Below, piece by piece: positions 48,290 through 59,610 of a stretch of 64,000 bases of DNA. The number at the start of each line of letters is the position of its first letter. Position 1 is the first letter of the stretch. This DNA comes from Nymphaea colorata (lineage: Eukaryota; Streptophyta; Magnoliopsida; Nymphaeales; Nymphaeaceae). The notes under the pieces were generated by a model. It was given only the letters and a program-made list of their open reading frames with translations. It ran no database searches and had not been told where the DNA came from. Position numbers and translations under genes: made by a program. Location: NCBI RefSeq assembly GCF_008831285.2, contig NC_045141.1, forward strand, positions 22,908,742 through 22,972,741. The letters are read 5' to 3'.

Positions 48290-48740
48290 GTTAAGTAGTT
48301 GAGTATGCAGCCAAATGTAATGGATGGATTCCTCTCCCTCAAAGAAAACAGACGGCCGGAAACAAATTTAGAAAAATTAAGTGGGAAGAGGACGCAGAGA
48401 CGACGAAGGATGAGAGGTAAGAAGGGCATCATATCATGCTTGGCTAACGGGAGAGGAACGGTCCTCTTTTTTCTCTACATTTCTTTTTTTCGTTTTTCCC
48501 TTTTACGTTTTTGTATTCGTCTCTATTCCCAGAAAAGAATTGATTTTTTTAGTGGAAATGTTAGGACAGCCTATTTATCTTGATAAGGAAGACGACACAG
48601 AATTGAGGGTTCGTGGACGAGAGAAGATGCATGGGAGCCCTAGCTTAGATAGCTAGTCCTCATTTTAATGGATGGTAGGTCCCCTTCATGGGCGAAAAGA
48701 AGAGATTGAATAGGAAGTTATTTTTGAGACTACCTAATCC
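48290..48740. repeat. Array-specific dispersed repeat, gap 3
   Basis: It has GGATGGATTCCTCTC, CGGCCGGAAACAAATTTAG, GACGACGAAGGA and GACGACACAGAATTGA, but the CCCGACAATGTGACG core is deleted, so it is a shortened copy. Confidence 0.65.
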
Positions 48741-48870
48741 GATGGGCCTTCCTGATAACACCTGTTATTCCATCAGATACCGACAATGGTGCCCTCTCCC
48801 ATCTGGCCTTGGACTGGGTGGTGCCTTGTCAAGATTTTTAGAAGGTGTTTGCAAAAAATGGTTTTCTTTG

Positions 48871-49202
48871 AGCGGGTGTTTGATGAGATTAGAATTGTGG
48901 TATTTGAGAATAAAAAAATTCTTATTTTTGATGAAATAGGAATTGCTTATGAAACGAAAAATTTTGATTCCAGAATTATAAGCTCATCCTTGGACCAAAA
49001 TTCTGGATTTGTGATTCCATCCTAAAGGGGTGGAATTATGTTTCCAGAATTTTAGATTTTTATATATCTTTTTAGGACACATGTCATTATATTTTTAATT
49101 CATCAATTCTACAATTGTAAGTCTTGTTTTATCAAGCATGCCATTTTCATTTCAGGAATGAAAATTTCAAACTATCAGATGTGAAGGAAATCTAAAATTA
49201 GA
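48871..49202. mobile_element. Tourist-like MITE, copy 2, truncated at its right end
   Basis: It begins AGCGGGTGTTTGATGAG after the same flank as the full copies, and is colinear with them to about 49202 (CTAAAATTAGAA). There it jumps into sequence that in gap 5 lies about 370 bp beyond the MITE (near 61.0 kb). The right terminal repeat and the 3' flank are deleted. Confidence 0.75.
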
Positions 49203-49289
49203 AGCTAAACGCATAGATAAATCCATTCATGGAGACGACGAAGGACGACCAAATCTAAATGTTAGAAACTAAAGGCATTCTAGGCTGAC

Positions 49290-50000
49290 ACCCTAAAACA
49301 GGCGTTCTACGCTCCTATTTGTAACTGTTCAAACTTCAAAATGTGATGCCCCTTGAGGCATGGACTGGTAGGTAAGGCGGTCACGTACAAGTCACATAGT
49401 CAGTTCAATTTCTATGAGTGTTATTCTTCTACATAGTAAATGGAGGGATCATGACAGTGTTGGTGTACCCTACCTCACCTAAATTCCGATGCAGCACAGG
49501 ATCCTTAAGATAAGGGGAATGAAAGAGGGGGCATTCAAGCCTCTTTTCTAGATGGTGGGTTGTCAACCTCTTCTTCAGCTGTTCAATATTTGATAGGTTA
49601 TTTGTCAATAAGACAAACATTAGGCAGTCCGTTTAGTAACCTTCTTTATACAGCCTATTTGTAACTATTCAATGTTCAAAATTTGATTGCCCATGAGACA
49701 TAGTATATCTGGTCGAGAAGGCGGCCACATACAAGGTGCATCATAAGTTTGATTCCGATAGGTGCTGTTCTCCTGTATAGTAAATGGTGGAATTGTGACA
49801 GTTTAAATTGACGAGTGCACCCTACCTCACCTAAGTCCCAATGCAGTCCAGGATTCTGGAGACAAGGAGCGGAGAGGGGACATTCACGCCACTTTTTCAG
49901 ATGGTGGATTGTCAACCTCTTCCTCACCTGTTCAATATTGAATAGGTTATTTGTCAATAAGATAAACAATAGGCAGTTCCTTTAGTAACCTTCTTCATTG
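49290..50000. repeat. Tandem tRNA-like (SINE-like) repeats, gap 3
   Basis: Two units of about 350 bp start near 49300 and 49655, each with an A-box-like stretch (GGACTGGTAGG; TAGTATATCTGG at 49697), a B-box-like stretch, and the shared TACCTCACCTAA motif. Confidence 0.55.
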
Positions 50001-51130
50001 GTGCACTTAACTGAAAGGAGTCTGATCACCTGCAACCTCTGCACCTTTTCTGAATCCCAACCTTATTCAACTAGAGGGTAAAAACTCAAACTCGTCTTGT
50101 ATTCGAAGTAAGAATAAAAAGAAAACATTTTCCAACTTTTTCATGAACGTTGAACAATACTACTATGAGAAAAATTCAAGAAGTAAATCCTTTGGATAGA
50201 CGGCACAGCCAACAGATTTGGTGCATGATTCATCACGTCACTCATATGGATCGTCTCCCATATGAATATCTTGGTATAAACAAAGTGCACTAAGTTTGAA
50301 GTTCTTTCATTTAATTGTACGTTTCTTAAGTAATTTAAGTAAATGAAAAAAAATTGTCTTTGTTATCCCAACAAAATCTGATATTACATCTGCAATTTTC
50401 AAATTATTTTTTTTATAATGAATCCTTTTGTCTAATTGGGAAACAAAGGAATCCTTTTGCTCCTGATAGTTACTCGATAGAAGCCAAAAGTCGTGGAAAA
50501 TATTTCTTTTGCTCCTGACAGTTAATTAGAGGACAAAGTCGTGTAAGAGGCATTCTTGTCTCTATGAAAAGCCTTCCTTTCAGTTTAACATTTTGTCTTG
50601 ATAGGATGAGTTGTTTTGTCCTTAATTTTTTATTTTAATTATTTGTCGGAACTATGTTGGACATTTTCGTTCTGTCTATTTCTGCAAAATATCATCGCTT
50701 TTCTTTTCACCAAACTAACAAGCCTTTTGTCTTGTCTTACATACTTAAAGTCGCCATGATTAATTCGTCCACTTTCACTTACTTACCTCGAACAGTTCCC
50801 ATCATCTGCATCCCAACATGAGACTCTATCTCTCTTCTTTCCCGTTAAAATCTATGTACCCAAAACTTGAAAAATTAATCGAAGTAATCTGTTATAATTT
50901 TTCGTAAATTCTATATATAGATAGAATCTAATGTACATTCCCAAATTACTAACTATTATATGTTCATTAAATAGATTAAATACTAGTTTTAAACTTATAT
51001 AATTACAAATGTTTCATCATATACGACCTCATTATTCCATAAATCTTTTACTTTTTTTTTGTTGAATTAATTCTCACTCTCTCCCTCCCTCTCCTTTTGA
51101 TGCAGGTGCTGGCAACAGGCAATTTTTTTG
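50001..51130. other. Gap 3 right end: 3' flank of copy 4
   Basis: Non-coding sequence homologous to 40.1-41.3 kb and 61.4-62.6 kb. It includes the pyrimidine run and GATGCAGGTGCTGGCAACAG near 51100. No gene is seen. Confidence 0.5.
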
Positions 51131-51153
51131 AGACATGAAGACTGAAGAAAGTT

Positions 51154-51182
51154 CAGAAGCATGTAAGCTTCTGCATTTTATT
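51154..51182 (-). promoter_or_regulatory. 3' UTR hairpin and poly(A) signal of GH18 copy 4
   Basis: AATAAA (51177-51182) with the perfect 7-bp CAGAAGC/GCTTCTG stem and loop TTACAT. Confidence 0.6.
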
Positions 51183-51262
51183 TAGATAGCTAGGCAGTAG
51201 GAGCTTTACACAGGCTAGGCAAAGCTTTTCAGTCTCAGAAACCAGTAGGCATTTTGATATTG

Positions 51263-52201
51263 TTACTGGGGGTTGACGATGCGATATATGAGGTCGCTGT
51301 AGGGTGCGCGGTTGCCATCCTCAAGGAACTTCACGTCCAAGTACCTGTTCCACAGCATGACTCCTTTGAAGTTCTCGTGCTGGCGTGCTATCTTCAGTGC
51401 ACCTGGAAGCTCCCTAGGCGAGATAAAGCGTTGCTCCTCGGTGTCGGGGTTGGCAATGATCCCCAAGTACAAGTCCATGTTGCTGAAGTCCGTGGCCCAG
51501 TTCTGCAACGACGCCTCAAAGGCTGCTGTATGCCTTGGGTGGTAGGTGCAGGGTTGGCCGTAGAAGCGTGGCCACATCTTGCTGAACAGCTCCGTCTTGA
51601 GTGCGTTGTAGAGCGGTATGTCTGCTTGGCCGGCGGTGTGGTCACAACCTTGGGATGCCGTTAGGGTCATGTCCTCGTCCAGTTGCTTCAGGTCCTGTGC
51701 CAGCACATCCCAGTAGCCGTGCGTCGAGGCGTCGTTGACGTAGAAGTCGACGCCATCGAGCTTCACCTTGCCGAGGGGGCCATCGATGCCGTTGCCGCTA
51801 AGGTAGACGTCGTAGATGTGGGCGGCCAGCTGGTTGGCTTCCTGCGCCGATGCCAAGGTGTACTGTTGCTCGTCGAGCCCTCCAATAGAGAGAAGCACCT
51901 TCACTCCGAGTTGTTGGCAGGCGGCAATGTCCTCCTGAAGGCTCTTGCAGCCGCCGGACTCAGCATCACAAGCGGTACCGAAGTCGAGTCTCGGCGTTCG
52001 GCCGTTGCCGAAGTTGGTGAGGAAGGCCAAGCTCACGTGGCTGAAGTGTTTAGTTTCGCATGTGGCCCTGAGATCAGCGTTGTTCAAGTTTTTCATGTGC
52101 GATCCCCAATAGATAGCCATTTGATCAGCATGGACGTTGATGGTTAAAGCAGTCGCCATGCAAAGGAGGAGAAGGAAGGGCAGGGAAGAGGAGGACACCA
52201 T
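51263..52201 (-). CDS. GH18 chitinase-like protein without catalytic acid, copy 4 (type A), C-terminal frameshift
   Basis: Intronless, 312 residues, start MVSSSSLPFLLLL with a signal peptide of about 25. It carries the type A markers (RLDFGTACDAESGGC, LSGNGIDG, ASTHGYWD), all six cysteines, SIGG, DGVDFYVN and MLWNR. Near the end one extra C (GTCAACCCCCAG where copy 2 has GTCAACCCTAG) shifts the frame: the protein stops at IVNPQ and loses the last nine or so residues, ending NIRMPAGF in copies 2 and 6. The lost part lies outside the barrel, so the fold should survive. If that extension directs sorting, this copy may be secreted to a different place. Promoter and 3' signals are intact, so it is probably still expressed. 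Confidence 0.9.
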   Translation of the reverse strand: MVSSSSLPFLLLLCMATALTINVHADQMAIYWGSHMKNLNNADLRATCETKHFSHVSLAFLTNFGNGRTPRLDFGTACDAESGGCKSLQEDIAACQQLGVKVLLSIGGLDEQQYTLASAQEANQLAAHIYDVYLSGNGIDGPLGKVKLDGVDFYVNDASTHGYWDVLAQDLKQLDEDMTLTASQGCDHTAGQADIPLYNALKTELFSKMWPRFYGQPCTYHPRHTAAFEASLQNWATDFSNMDLYLGIIANPDTEEQRFISPRELPGALKIARQHENFKGVMLWNRYLDVKFLEDGNRAPYSDLIYRIVNPQ

Positions 52202-52274
52202 TTTTTCTCTCTTTTCTTCTCTTCTGTTGGCTCAGAGTGGTGGCGATGGTTGCCAAAGAGGGATGGAAAGATCC

Positions 52275-52282
52275 TTATATAG
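52275..52282 (-). promoter_or_regulatory. TATA box of GH18 copy 4
   Basis: CTATATAA on the coding strand, about 75 bp before the ATG. Confidence 0.75.
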
Positions 52283-53264
52283 TTGAAACATGTACTGGTA
52301 ACATATACTTCTATTGAAGTAGTAAGGATACCAGATGGAAAATATTTAAGTGGAAAGAGTTTGCACTTTTTCTTGTTTTTGTCTTGTCGTGTCCTATCAA
52401 ACCACAATCTCGAATTCAACATATTTCAAATTACTGTTGGAAGGTTGCGTTTCATTTTCGAACGCCATCACTCTTTTTCAAGGTAATTCAATGTTAGGTA
52501 GCAGCTTAATAATTTAGCTTTAGAAGTTAATTTGAGTTAGTATAGAAAAAAAGGTGCTTGTTTAAGGAAGAAGAGATTTTTTTTCCCCTTATGTTTTTAC
52601 GATACTCATAGAAAACTGTCACCTGATAAAAATGTTAAAAACAATCAAATAATAAACCTACCTTTTTCTTTTTTTGAACATACTTCCAAATCACAATTTC
52701 ATATTTTTTTTCTCATTATTTTTTTCTTTAAAGTTAAAATGTAAGTTAAATGACTTATCTTCATTTTTAACATTTACTAAAACATCTTTTTGGAACATTT
52801 CATCAAGTTACCTGTTGTGTTTCTTGTTAGCTTTCATTCATTTTAGTTTTTACCAATTTTCATTGTTATGTTTTTTTTTAAAAAAAATTGTTGATTTTTT
52901 GCAAGAATTTGGCTTTGTTGAAAAAATACACGAAAAAACCTTGTTTAAAACCCATTAACGATATTTGTAACTATAGTTTTTACCGCAGCATGTTGATATG
53001 TTTTCAGGAAACCTAGCACACGCATGTGAGCTTCATGCTAAAGAATGATATAATTTATACTCTGCAGATTAGATTTTATGTGCCAGTTTTGTTTGGTGAA
53101 TCAATTTTTTTTTCTTCGGTTTTCAAGACGATTCTCACTTCTTAACAATGGATGCTTTCATTTTTCTCTCGAAAATGACGCAATTTCTACTTGAAAAGTT
53201 AGTATCTAAGATAAGGATGCATTTCTTTTACACAATTAAAGAGTTTTCGTTTAAATAGTTGAGT

Positions 53265-53830
53265 ATGCAGCCTGATGGTGGATTCCTCTCCCTCCAAAAA
53301 AAGAAAAAAAAAAGAACAGAAGGCCGGAAACAAATTTAGAAAAATTAAGTGGGAAGAGGACACAGAGACGAAGAAGGACGATAGATAAGAAGAACATCAT
53401 ATCATGCTTCAACGGCCCGTCTCAGATAATGAGAAAAGGCCACCAACAAAAACAATTCATATCCGTCCAAAATCCCGACAATGTGACGCTGCAAACCAAA
53501 AACGAGAGAAGAACGGTTCTCTTTACTCTGTGAAATTCATACCTTTTTGGTTCGTTTCTTCTTCCCCAAAGAAAAAGAAAAAAAGAAAAATTAGTGGAAA
53601 TGTTAGGACAGCTTATTCATCTTTGATAAGGAAGACGACAGAGAATTGAAAGCAGTCTAGAGGCTTCGTGGACGATGGATCAGACGGGTTCGGGCACATC
53701 ATGGCTGTCTTTGTTAGCGTAATTTGCAAAACGACGAAAGAGCCATGGGAGTCCTAGCTATAGCTAATGGACAGTAGGTCTCCTTCAATGGCGAAAACAC
53801 AGATTGAATAGGAAGTTCTTTTGGATACCG
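53265..53830. repeat. Array-specific dispersed repeat, gap 4, full copy
   Basis: All the landmarks are present in order (GGATTCCTCTC, GGCCGGAAACAAATTTAG, TCCCGACAATGTGACGCTGC, GAGAGAAGAACGGTTCTCTT, AGAGCCATGGGAGTCC). It is closest to the second copy in gap 1. Confidence 0.75.
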
Positions 53831-54990
53831 ACGATCGTGCCATCAAAAAGCGGGAGAAGAACGGTCCTCATTTTCTCTCTTTTCCTTTTTTTTTTTTTGG
53901 ATTCGTCTCTTTTGCCACAAAAGGATGGAATTTTTCAGTGGAAATATTTACACAGCAGCAGCGTAATATTTTAGCATTGGAAGTTAACTTGATTTAGTAC
54001 AAACAATAACGATGCTTCTTTGAGGAAGGAGAGATTTTTGCCCTTACGTTTTTAGTATAGTCACAAAAAACTTTTAGCTAATAAAAAAGTTTTATACAAT
54101 AAAAAACTAAAAAAAGCTAGTCTTTTTCTTGTTGCTTGAGAAAACCTCAAAATCAATTTTTCCATTTTTTTCATTAATTCTACATGATTTTACTTTAAAG
54201 TTAAAACATAAGTTAAATTATAATTTATTTCCATTTCTATCATTACTAAAACATCATTTGTGTTTAACAAGTTACCAAATTATCTTTTATGTTTTTTGTC
54301 ACTTTTTCAACTATTTTATTTTTTTTCTATTTTTCTAACTTTTTTTTTCTAAAAAACTACTGAATACTTAATTATTTCGAAGAATTTTGGCTTTACTGAA
54401 CGGGTGCGGTGTGCTGCTCCAGATAATCAGAAAAGATCACGAACATTTCGTACATGTTCAAAAGTCCAACAATGTGGAGAGAAAGTTATGTGCACCGTGT
54501 TCAACAAAGGAGGGAAGAATATTTAGGTAATTTAATAAAAAAATCTTCTATAGTCTTTTTACCTTTTTTTTTTTAAATTTTATCTTTACAAAAGGTTTTC
54601 TTTTTCAATGTAAAATAAAAGTATACAAAAAATCATGCAGCGGGTTAAGAAAATGTGACATTGTATCAAAAACGGAGAAGAACGGTCCTCCTTTTTTTTT
54701 TTCAAGTGGACCTTTTTGTTTTGCTTGTTTTGCCACAAAAGAATAGAACTTTTTTAATAGAAATGTTAGAACAGCTTATTTATCTGGATAACATGGTAAA
54801 CGTAGTGCGATGGATGAGAAGGACGACACATAATTGAAAGCGTTCTGGAGCCTTCGTTGACGATGACAGGGGCACGTGAAGGCTGTACTGCTTACAATAG
54901 ATAGATTGGTAACAAAGACTGGAGATCGATCGATGGGAGTGCTGGACCTCGTTTCCATGGACGGCAGGTCCCCTTCAATGGTGAACTCAA
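53831..54990. repeat. Decayed partial copies of the dispersed repeat, gap 4
   Basis: Fragments with the same motifs: GAGAAGAACGGTCCTC at 53849 and 54670, GTCCAACAATGTGGAGAG at 54463, and GGACGACACATAATTGAAAG at 54822. They are separated by AT-rich sequence. Gap 4 therefore holds two or three overlapping rounds of this repeat. Confidence 0.55.
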
Positions 54991-56945
54991 GGAATATATA
55001 CCTCACACATGGACGGGTGTCACCCACCATGGCCTTATGCCTCTTCAACATTTAATTGTTGATGTTAATGTACTATCTCTTAAAATGATTTCTAAGTTTT
55101 CCATTTTTGCTACGCATTTCAGCATCACTACTTTGCTTTCCATTCACTGATCTGTTTCTTATGAGTTTCCCAACTTCTTGATGCTCATGCATCCCTTCAT
55201 TTTTTCTGCTGTAAAAACTGGTTTCTTTTAGAAACTCAACTACTTTCCAAGAGTTGGATATAATTTTTTTGCAACTGACGTTTTGATTCTTGTATGAGTT
55301 ACGCCCACAAGTATTCGATACAGTATGGATCAGAACTCCCTGCCACTGTGAGATCTATGAAAGATGCTTTCTACAAGCTCGCAGACAAACTTGGTCCTAT
55401 TTCCTGGAATTGCAGAGACAGTACTTTCAGCCAGTAGATCTGGTTTACGGTTCACGACGTCTCTGATGTATATGGATACACACGTTCAACTTTTGTTTGT
55501 ATAACAAAAAATACACCAAATTTGAAGTTCTTTCATTTAATTGTATGTTTCTTGTGTAATTGAAGTAGTTAAATGAAGAAAAACAAATTAAGTGTGTCTT
55601 TGTTATTTCAACAAAATATGATATTATATATATCCGCAAATTTTCAAATTAATTTTTCATTTATAAGACGAACGCTTTCATGTCTTAATAAATGCCTCGC
55701 AAGCCACCATGTCCTTGTGTAAGAGGCATTTTTGCGTCCCTTTCAGTTTAGTATATTTGTCTTTATATGAGGATTTTTTTTGTCCTTATTTTCTTTAGGA
55801 CTAGTTATTTGTCCTTTAGAGCTATGGTGGGGACTTTCGTTCTGTCCATTTCTACAAAATATCATCGCATTTCTTTTCACCAAACTAATAAGCCATTTGT
55901 CTTGGAATCTTCTATGATAGACTTGCAGTCTCCATTGATTAATTCGTCCACTTAATTAAGTAACCACGAAAGCTTCCCATCATCATGTGCCTCCCAGTGT
56001 GAGACTTTGTCTCTCTCTCTCTCTATATATATATAGAGAGAGACAGAATCTAATGTTGATTCCAACATTTCTAACTATTATATGTTCAGTTGACACAGCC
56101 AGCATATTTGGTTTACTGACATCGATGTGCTTGTTCAGGTTTTGGTGCACAGAGGAATACACTTTGAGTTTGATTTTTTTTTTTACTTGTATATTGTCTG
56201 TTTCTTATGTAACCTTTTGAATAGATAAATGAAAAAATCTGAATATATGTATGCTTTTGTTACACCAACATGGTGTTAAACACGTTTGTTCCTCACAAGC
56301 CACCATTTTTAGAAGAGGTGCTTTTCCTTTATTTTATTTCTATTTGCCTGAGCTATATACAAAATAACCTGGCTTTTCTCTTATTCCCCGAACGAATAAA
56401 CCTTTTGTCCCTTGCCGATTTCTGAGAACTCTTAGACGAGCCTGCAATTGAACTGGCAGCCGCCATATATGGGCAAAGCCATTTAGTTAAGGGGCACTAA
56501 TAATAAATTTTAAACTTTTGTCGAAAAAAATTGCTCTAAAGTATCAATATAAAGATAATTATTTTTTATTTTCCACACCACAAGCCTTTGCCCCTACTCG
56601 ATGATTCCCGTCTACTTATCCCCCTCTCCAAACCGTTCTCTGCATCTGTCTTCAAAATTTGGATGTCACTTATCTTTCCTTGTTCAAAATCTACATACGA
56701 TAAACTAAGAAAACTAATCGGTGCAATTTGTTTATATTAATCCATCTTAAATCCTATGCATGCACAGAATCAAATCTGCATATCTTAAATCATTATTATG
56801 ATGTTCAGTAGATAACTTGTTAATATTAGCCTTAAACTTATATAGCGATATTTGTTTTGATGCATATTTTAAGTTTTTCGATTAATTAATTCTCTCTCTT
56901 TCAATCTCTCCCTCCCATGTTGGCGTTGGCAACCACAAATGTTAT
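54991..56945. other. Gap 4 (A to B) right end with an empty MITE site
   Basis: It aligns with 44.2-46.3 kb. The single TTA in CTTTTAGAAACTCAAC at 55228-55230 is the second unoccupied site of the Tourist-like MITE. A CT/TA/GA palindromic microsatellite lies at 56010-56043. No gene is seen. Confidence 0.6.
56010..56043. repeat. Palindromic (CT)n(TA)n(GA)n microsatellite
   Basis: A CT run, a TA run and a GA run in direct succession form a near-perfect inverted repeat that could fold back on itself. Confidence 0.85.
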
Positions 56946-56964
56946 TTTGAAACAGAAGAAAGTT

Positions 56965-56993
56965 GAGAAGCCTGTAAGCTTCTGCATTTTATT
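56965..56993 (-). promoter_or_regulatory. 3' UTR hairpin and poly(A) signal of GH18 copy 5
   Basis: AATAAA (56988-56993) with the stem CAGAAGC and GCTTCTC, one terminal mismatch. Confidence 0.6.
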
Positions 56994-57045
56994 TAGATAG
57001 CTAGGCAGTAGGAGCCTTGCACATGCAGAGCAAAACTTTTCTGCC

Positions 57046-58011
57046 TTAGAAACCAGCACGCATCCTCATATTGCTACTGGGGTTGACGATGCCATATATG
57101 AGGTCACTGTAGGGTGCACGGTTGCCGTCTTCAAGGAACTTCACGTCCAAGTACCTGTTCCACAGCATTACCCCTTGGAAGTTCTCATGCTGACGCGCGA
57201 TCTTCAGTGCACCTGGAAGCTCCCTAGGTGAGATAAAGCGTTGCTCCTCGTAGTCAGGGTTGGCGAGGATCCCCAAGTAGACGTCCATGTCGCTGAACTC
57301 CGTGGCCCAGCTCTGCACAGCCGCCTCAAAGGCTGCGGTGTCCCTTGGATGGTAAGTGCAGGGTTGGCCATAGAAGCGCGGCCAGATCTTGCTGAACAGC
57401 CCCGTCTTCAGCGCGTTGTAGAGCGGTATGTCCGCTTGGCCGGCGACGTGGTTGCACCCCTGAGATGCTGTCAGGATCATGTTCTCGTCTAGCTGCTTCA
57501 GGTCCTGTGCAAGCACGTCCCAGTAGGCATGTGTCGAGGCGTCGTTGACGTAGAAGTCCACGCCATCTAGCTTTACCTTGCCGAGGGGGCCGTCGACGCC
57601 ATTGCCGCTCATGTAGACATCGTAGATGTGGGCGGCCAGCTGGTTGGCCTCCTGCGCCGATGCCAACGTGTATTGTTGCTCGTTGAGCCCTCCAATAGAG
57701 AGAAGCACCTTCACTCCGAGCTGTTGGCAGGCGGCGATGTCCTCCTGAAGGCTCTTGCAGCCGCCGGTCTCAGCATCACAAGCGGTACCGAAGTCTGGCC
57801 TCGGGGTTCGGCCATTGCCGAAGTTGGTGAGGAAGGCCAAGCTCACGTGGCTGAAGTGTTTAGTTTCGCATGTGGCCCTGAGATCAGCGTTATTCAAGTT
57901 TTTCATGTGCGATCCCCAATAGATGGCCATTTGATCAGCGTGGACATTGATGGTGAAGGTAGTGACCATGCAAAGGAGGAAAAGGAAGGAAGGCCAGGAG
58001 GAGGAAGCCAT
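57046..58011 (-). CDS. Secreted GH18 chitinase-like protein without catalytic acid, copy 5 (type B with A-like middle)
   Basis: 321 residues from the ATG at 58009-58011. An in-frame ATG 51 bases further upstream exists, but it is only about 20 bp from the TATA box, probably before the transcription start, so I reject it. Features as in the other copies: signal peptide about 25, six cysteines, SIGG, DGVDFYVN and MLWNR. The protein is a mosaic. The start (MASSSWP) and the part from DENMIL to the end (SSNMRMRAGF) are type B and match copy 3. The middle (ETGGCKSL, EDIAACQQLG, GGLNEQQY, LGKVKLDG, ASTHAYWD) follows type A. The DNA shows the same switch, which points to gene conversion or unequal crossing-over inside the coding region. 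Confidence 0.93.
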   Translation of the reverse strand: MASSSWPSFLFLLCMVTTFTINVHADQMAIYWGSHMKNLNNADLRATCETKHFSHVSLAFLTNFGNGRTPRPDFGTACDAETGGCKSLQEDIAACQQLGVKVLLSIGGLNEQQYTLASAQEANQLAAHIYDVYMSGNGVDGPLGKVKLDGVDFYVNDASTHAYWDVLAQDLKQLDENMILTASQGCNHVAGQADIPLYNALKTGLFSKIWPRFYGQPCTYHPRDTAAFEAAVQSWATEFSDMDVYLGILANPDYEEQRFISPRELPGALKIARQHENFQGVMLWNRYLDVKFLEDGNRAPYSDLIYGIVNPSSNMRMRAGF

Positions 58012-58080
58012 TTTTTTCTCTTTTCTCTTCTGTTGGCTCGAGTGGTGGTGATGGTTGGCCAAAGGGGAATGGGAAGATCC

Positions 58081-58088
58081 TTATATAG
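58081..58088 (-). promoter_or_regulatory. TATA box of GH18 copy 5
   Basis: CTATATAA on the coding strand, about 70 bp before the chosen ATG (58011). Confidence 0.75.
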
Positions 58089-59029
58089 TTGAACCATGTA
58101 CTGTTAACTTACACTTCTGAAATTACGAGAAGCAAAAATATCAGATGGAAAATACTTGGTAGAAATGAAAGGGGTGTTTTCTTGATTATATTGTCTCGTG
58201 TCTTATCAAACCACAGTATCTTGAATTCGACAAATTTCAAATTACTTTTTCAAGGCTGCCTTTCTTTTTCGAACGCCATCATCCTATCTACTGCCGTCAG
58301 GACTCAAAATTAGACCGCAGCTTAATAATTTAGCATTAGAAGTTAACTTGAGTTAGTTCAGAAAAAAAAGATGGTTGTTTAAGGAAGAAGAGATTTTTGC
58401 TCTTATGTTTTTACCATAGTCGCAAAAAAGTGTCACCTGATAAAAAAAATGTTAAAAAAATGAAAATAAAAAACCTATATTTTTCCTTATTTTGAAAATA
58501 CTTACAGATCAAATTTCTGTATTTTTTCTCATTGTTTTTGCCTAAGAAATAAAACTTAAGTTAAATGATTAATCTTTGTTTATATTTTTTAAAAATTGTT
58601 GTTTATTTTATAGATTTTGGCTTTGTCATAAAAAAAACCCAAAAAAACCTTGTTGTTTAAAACCCATTAACGATATTCGGTACTGTAGTTTTTACCTCTG
58701 CACGCTTGTGTGCGTTCATGAAACCTAGCACACGCATGTGAGCATGATCATGATCCAAAGAACGGTATATTTTTTGCACTACAGATTATATTTTATGTGC
58801 CCGTTATGGTAAAATTCTTAAAATAAGATCAGTTCTGTTTGGTGAAACAACTTTTTTTTTCATCAGTTTTCAAGATGAATTTCACTTCTTGGAATGTCAT
58901 GCTCACATTTTTCTCTCGAAGTGATGTAATTTCTATTTCCAATGAAACGTCTGCGGGAAAGGTAGCCTCAGGTGTAATTTCCTATTTACAAAGTCAGTGT
59001 GGATTTCAAAATTAAGGAGTCTCCGTTAA

Positions 59030-59610
59030 ATAGTTGAGTATGCAGCCAAACGTAATGGATGGATTCCTTTCCCTCGAAGAAAACAGGCGGCCGGAAACAA
59101 ATTTAGAAAAATTAAGCAGAGCCGACGGAGGAGGAGAGATAAGAAGGACATCATATCATGCTTGGCTAACGTGGGAAGTTGTGAATTGAGCAAAGTTTGG
59201 TGCGGGGCTGGCCCATCTGAGATAATGAGAAAAGGCCACCAGCAATTCTCACACGTCCAAAAGCCGGATAATGTGACGCTGGAACAGAAAACGGGAAAGG
59301 AACGGTCCTCTTGTTTCTCTACTCTTTTTTTTTTTTGGGTTTTTCTTTTTTAACTTTTTGGATTCGCTTATTTTCCCACAAAAGAATTGAACTTTTCAGT
59401 TGAAATGTTAGGACAGCTTATTTATCTTGATAAGGAAGACGACGAAGAATTTAAAGCAGTCTGTTGCCTTCGTGGATGATGGATCACATAGGTACGTAGG
59501 AGCACGTGAAGTCTGTCTTGCTTGTGACAGTTTGCAATACGACGGGAGATGCATGGGAGTCCTAGCTTAGGTAGCCAGTTCTTATTATAATGGATGGTAG
59601 GTCCCCTTCA
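59030..59610. repeat. Array-specific dispersed repeat, gap 5
   Basis: Landmarks GGATGGATTCCTTTCCCTC, CGGCCGGAAACAAATTTAG, GATAATGTGACGCTGGA, AACGGTCCTC and GATGCATGGGAGTCCTAGC in the usual order. It resembles the gap 3 copy but keeps the central core. Confidence 0.7.

Noticed and set aside
58012-58062. Upstream in-frame ATG of GH18 copy 5 giving a 338-residue protein
   Set aside because: It sits only about 20 bp from the TATA box, so it is probably before the transcription start. It adds a His/Lys-rich stretch ahead of a good signal peptide and is not shared by the other copies.
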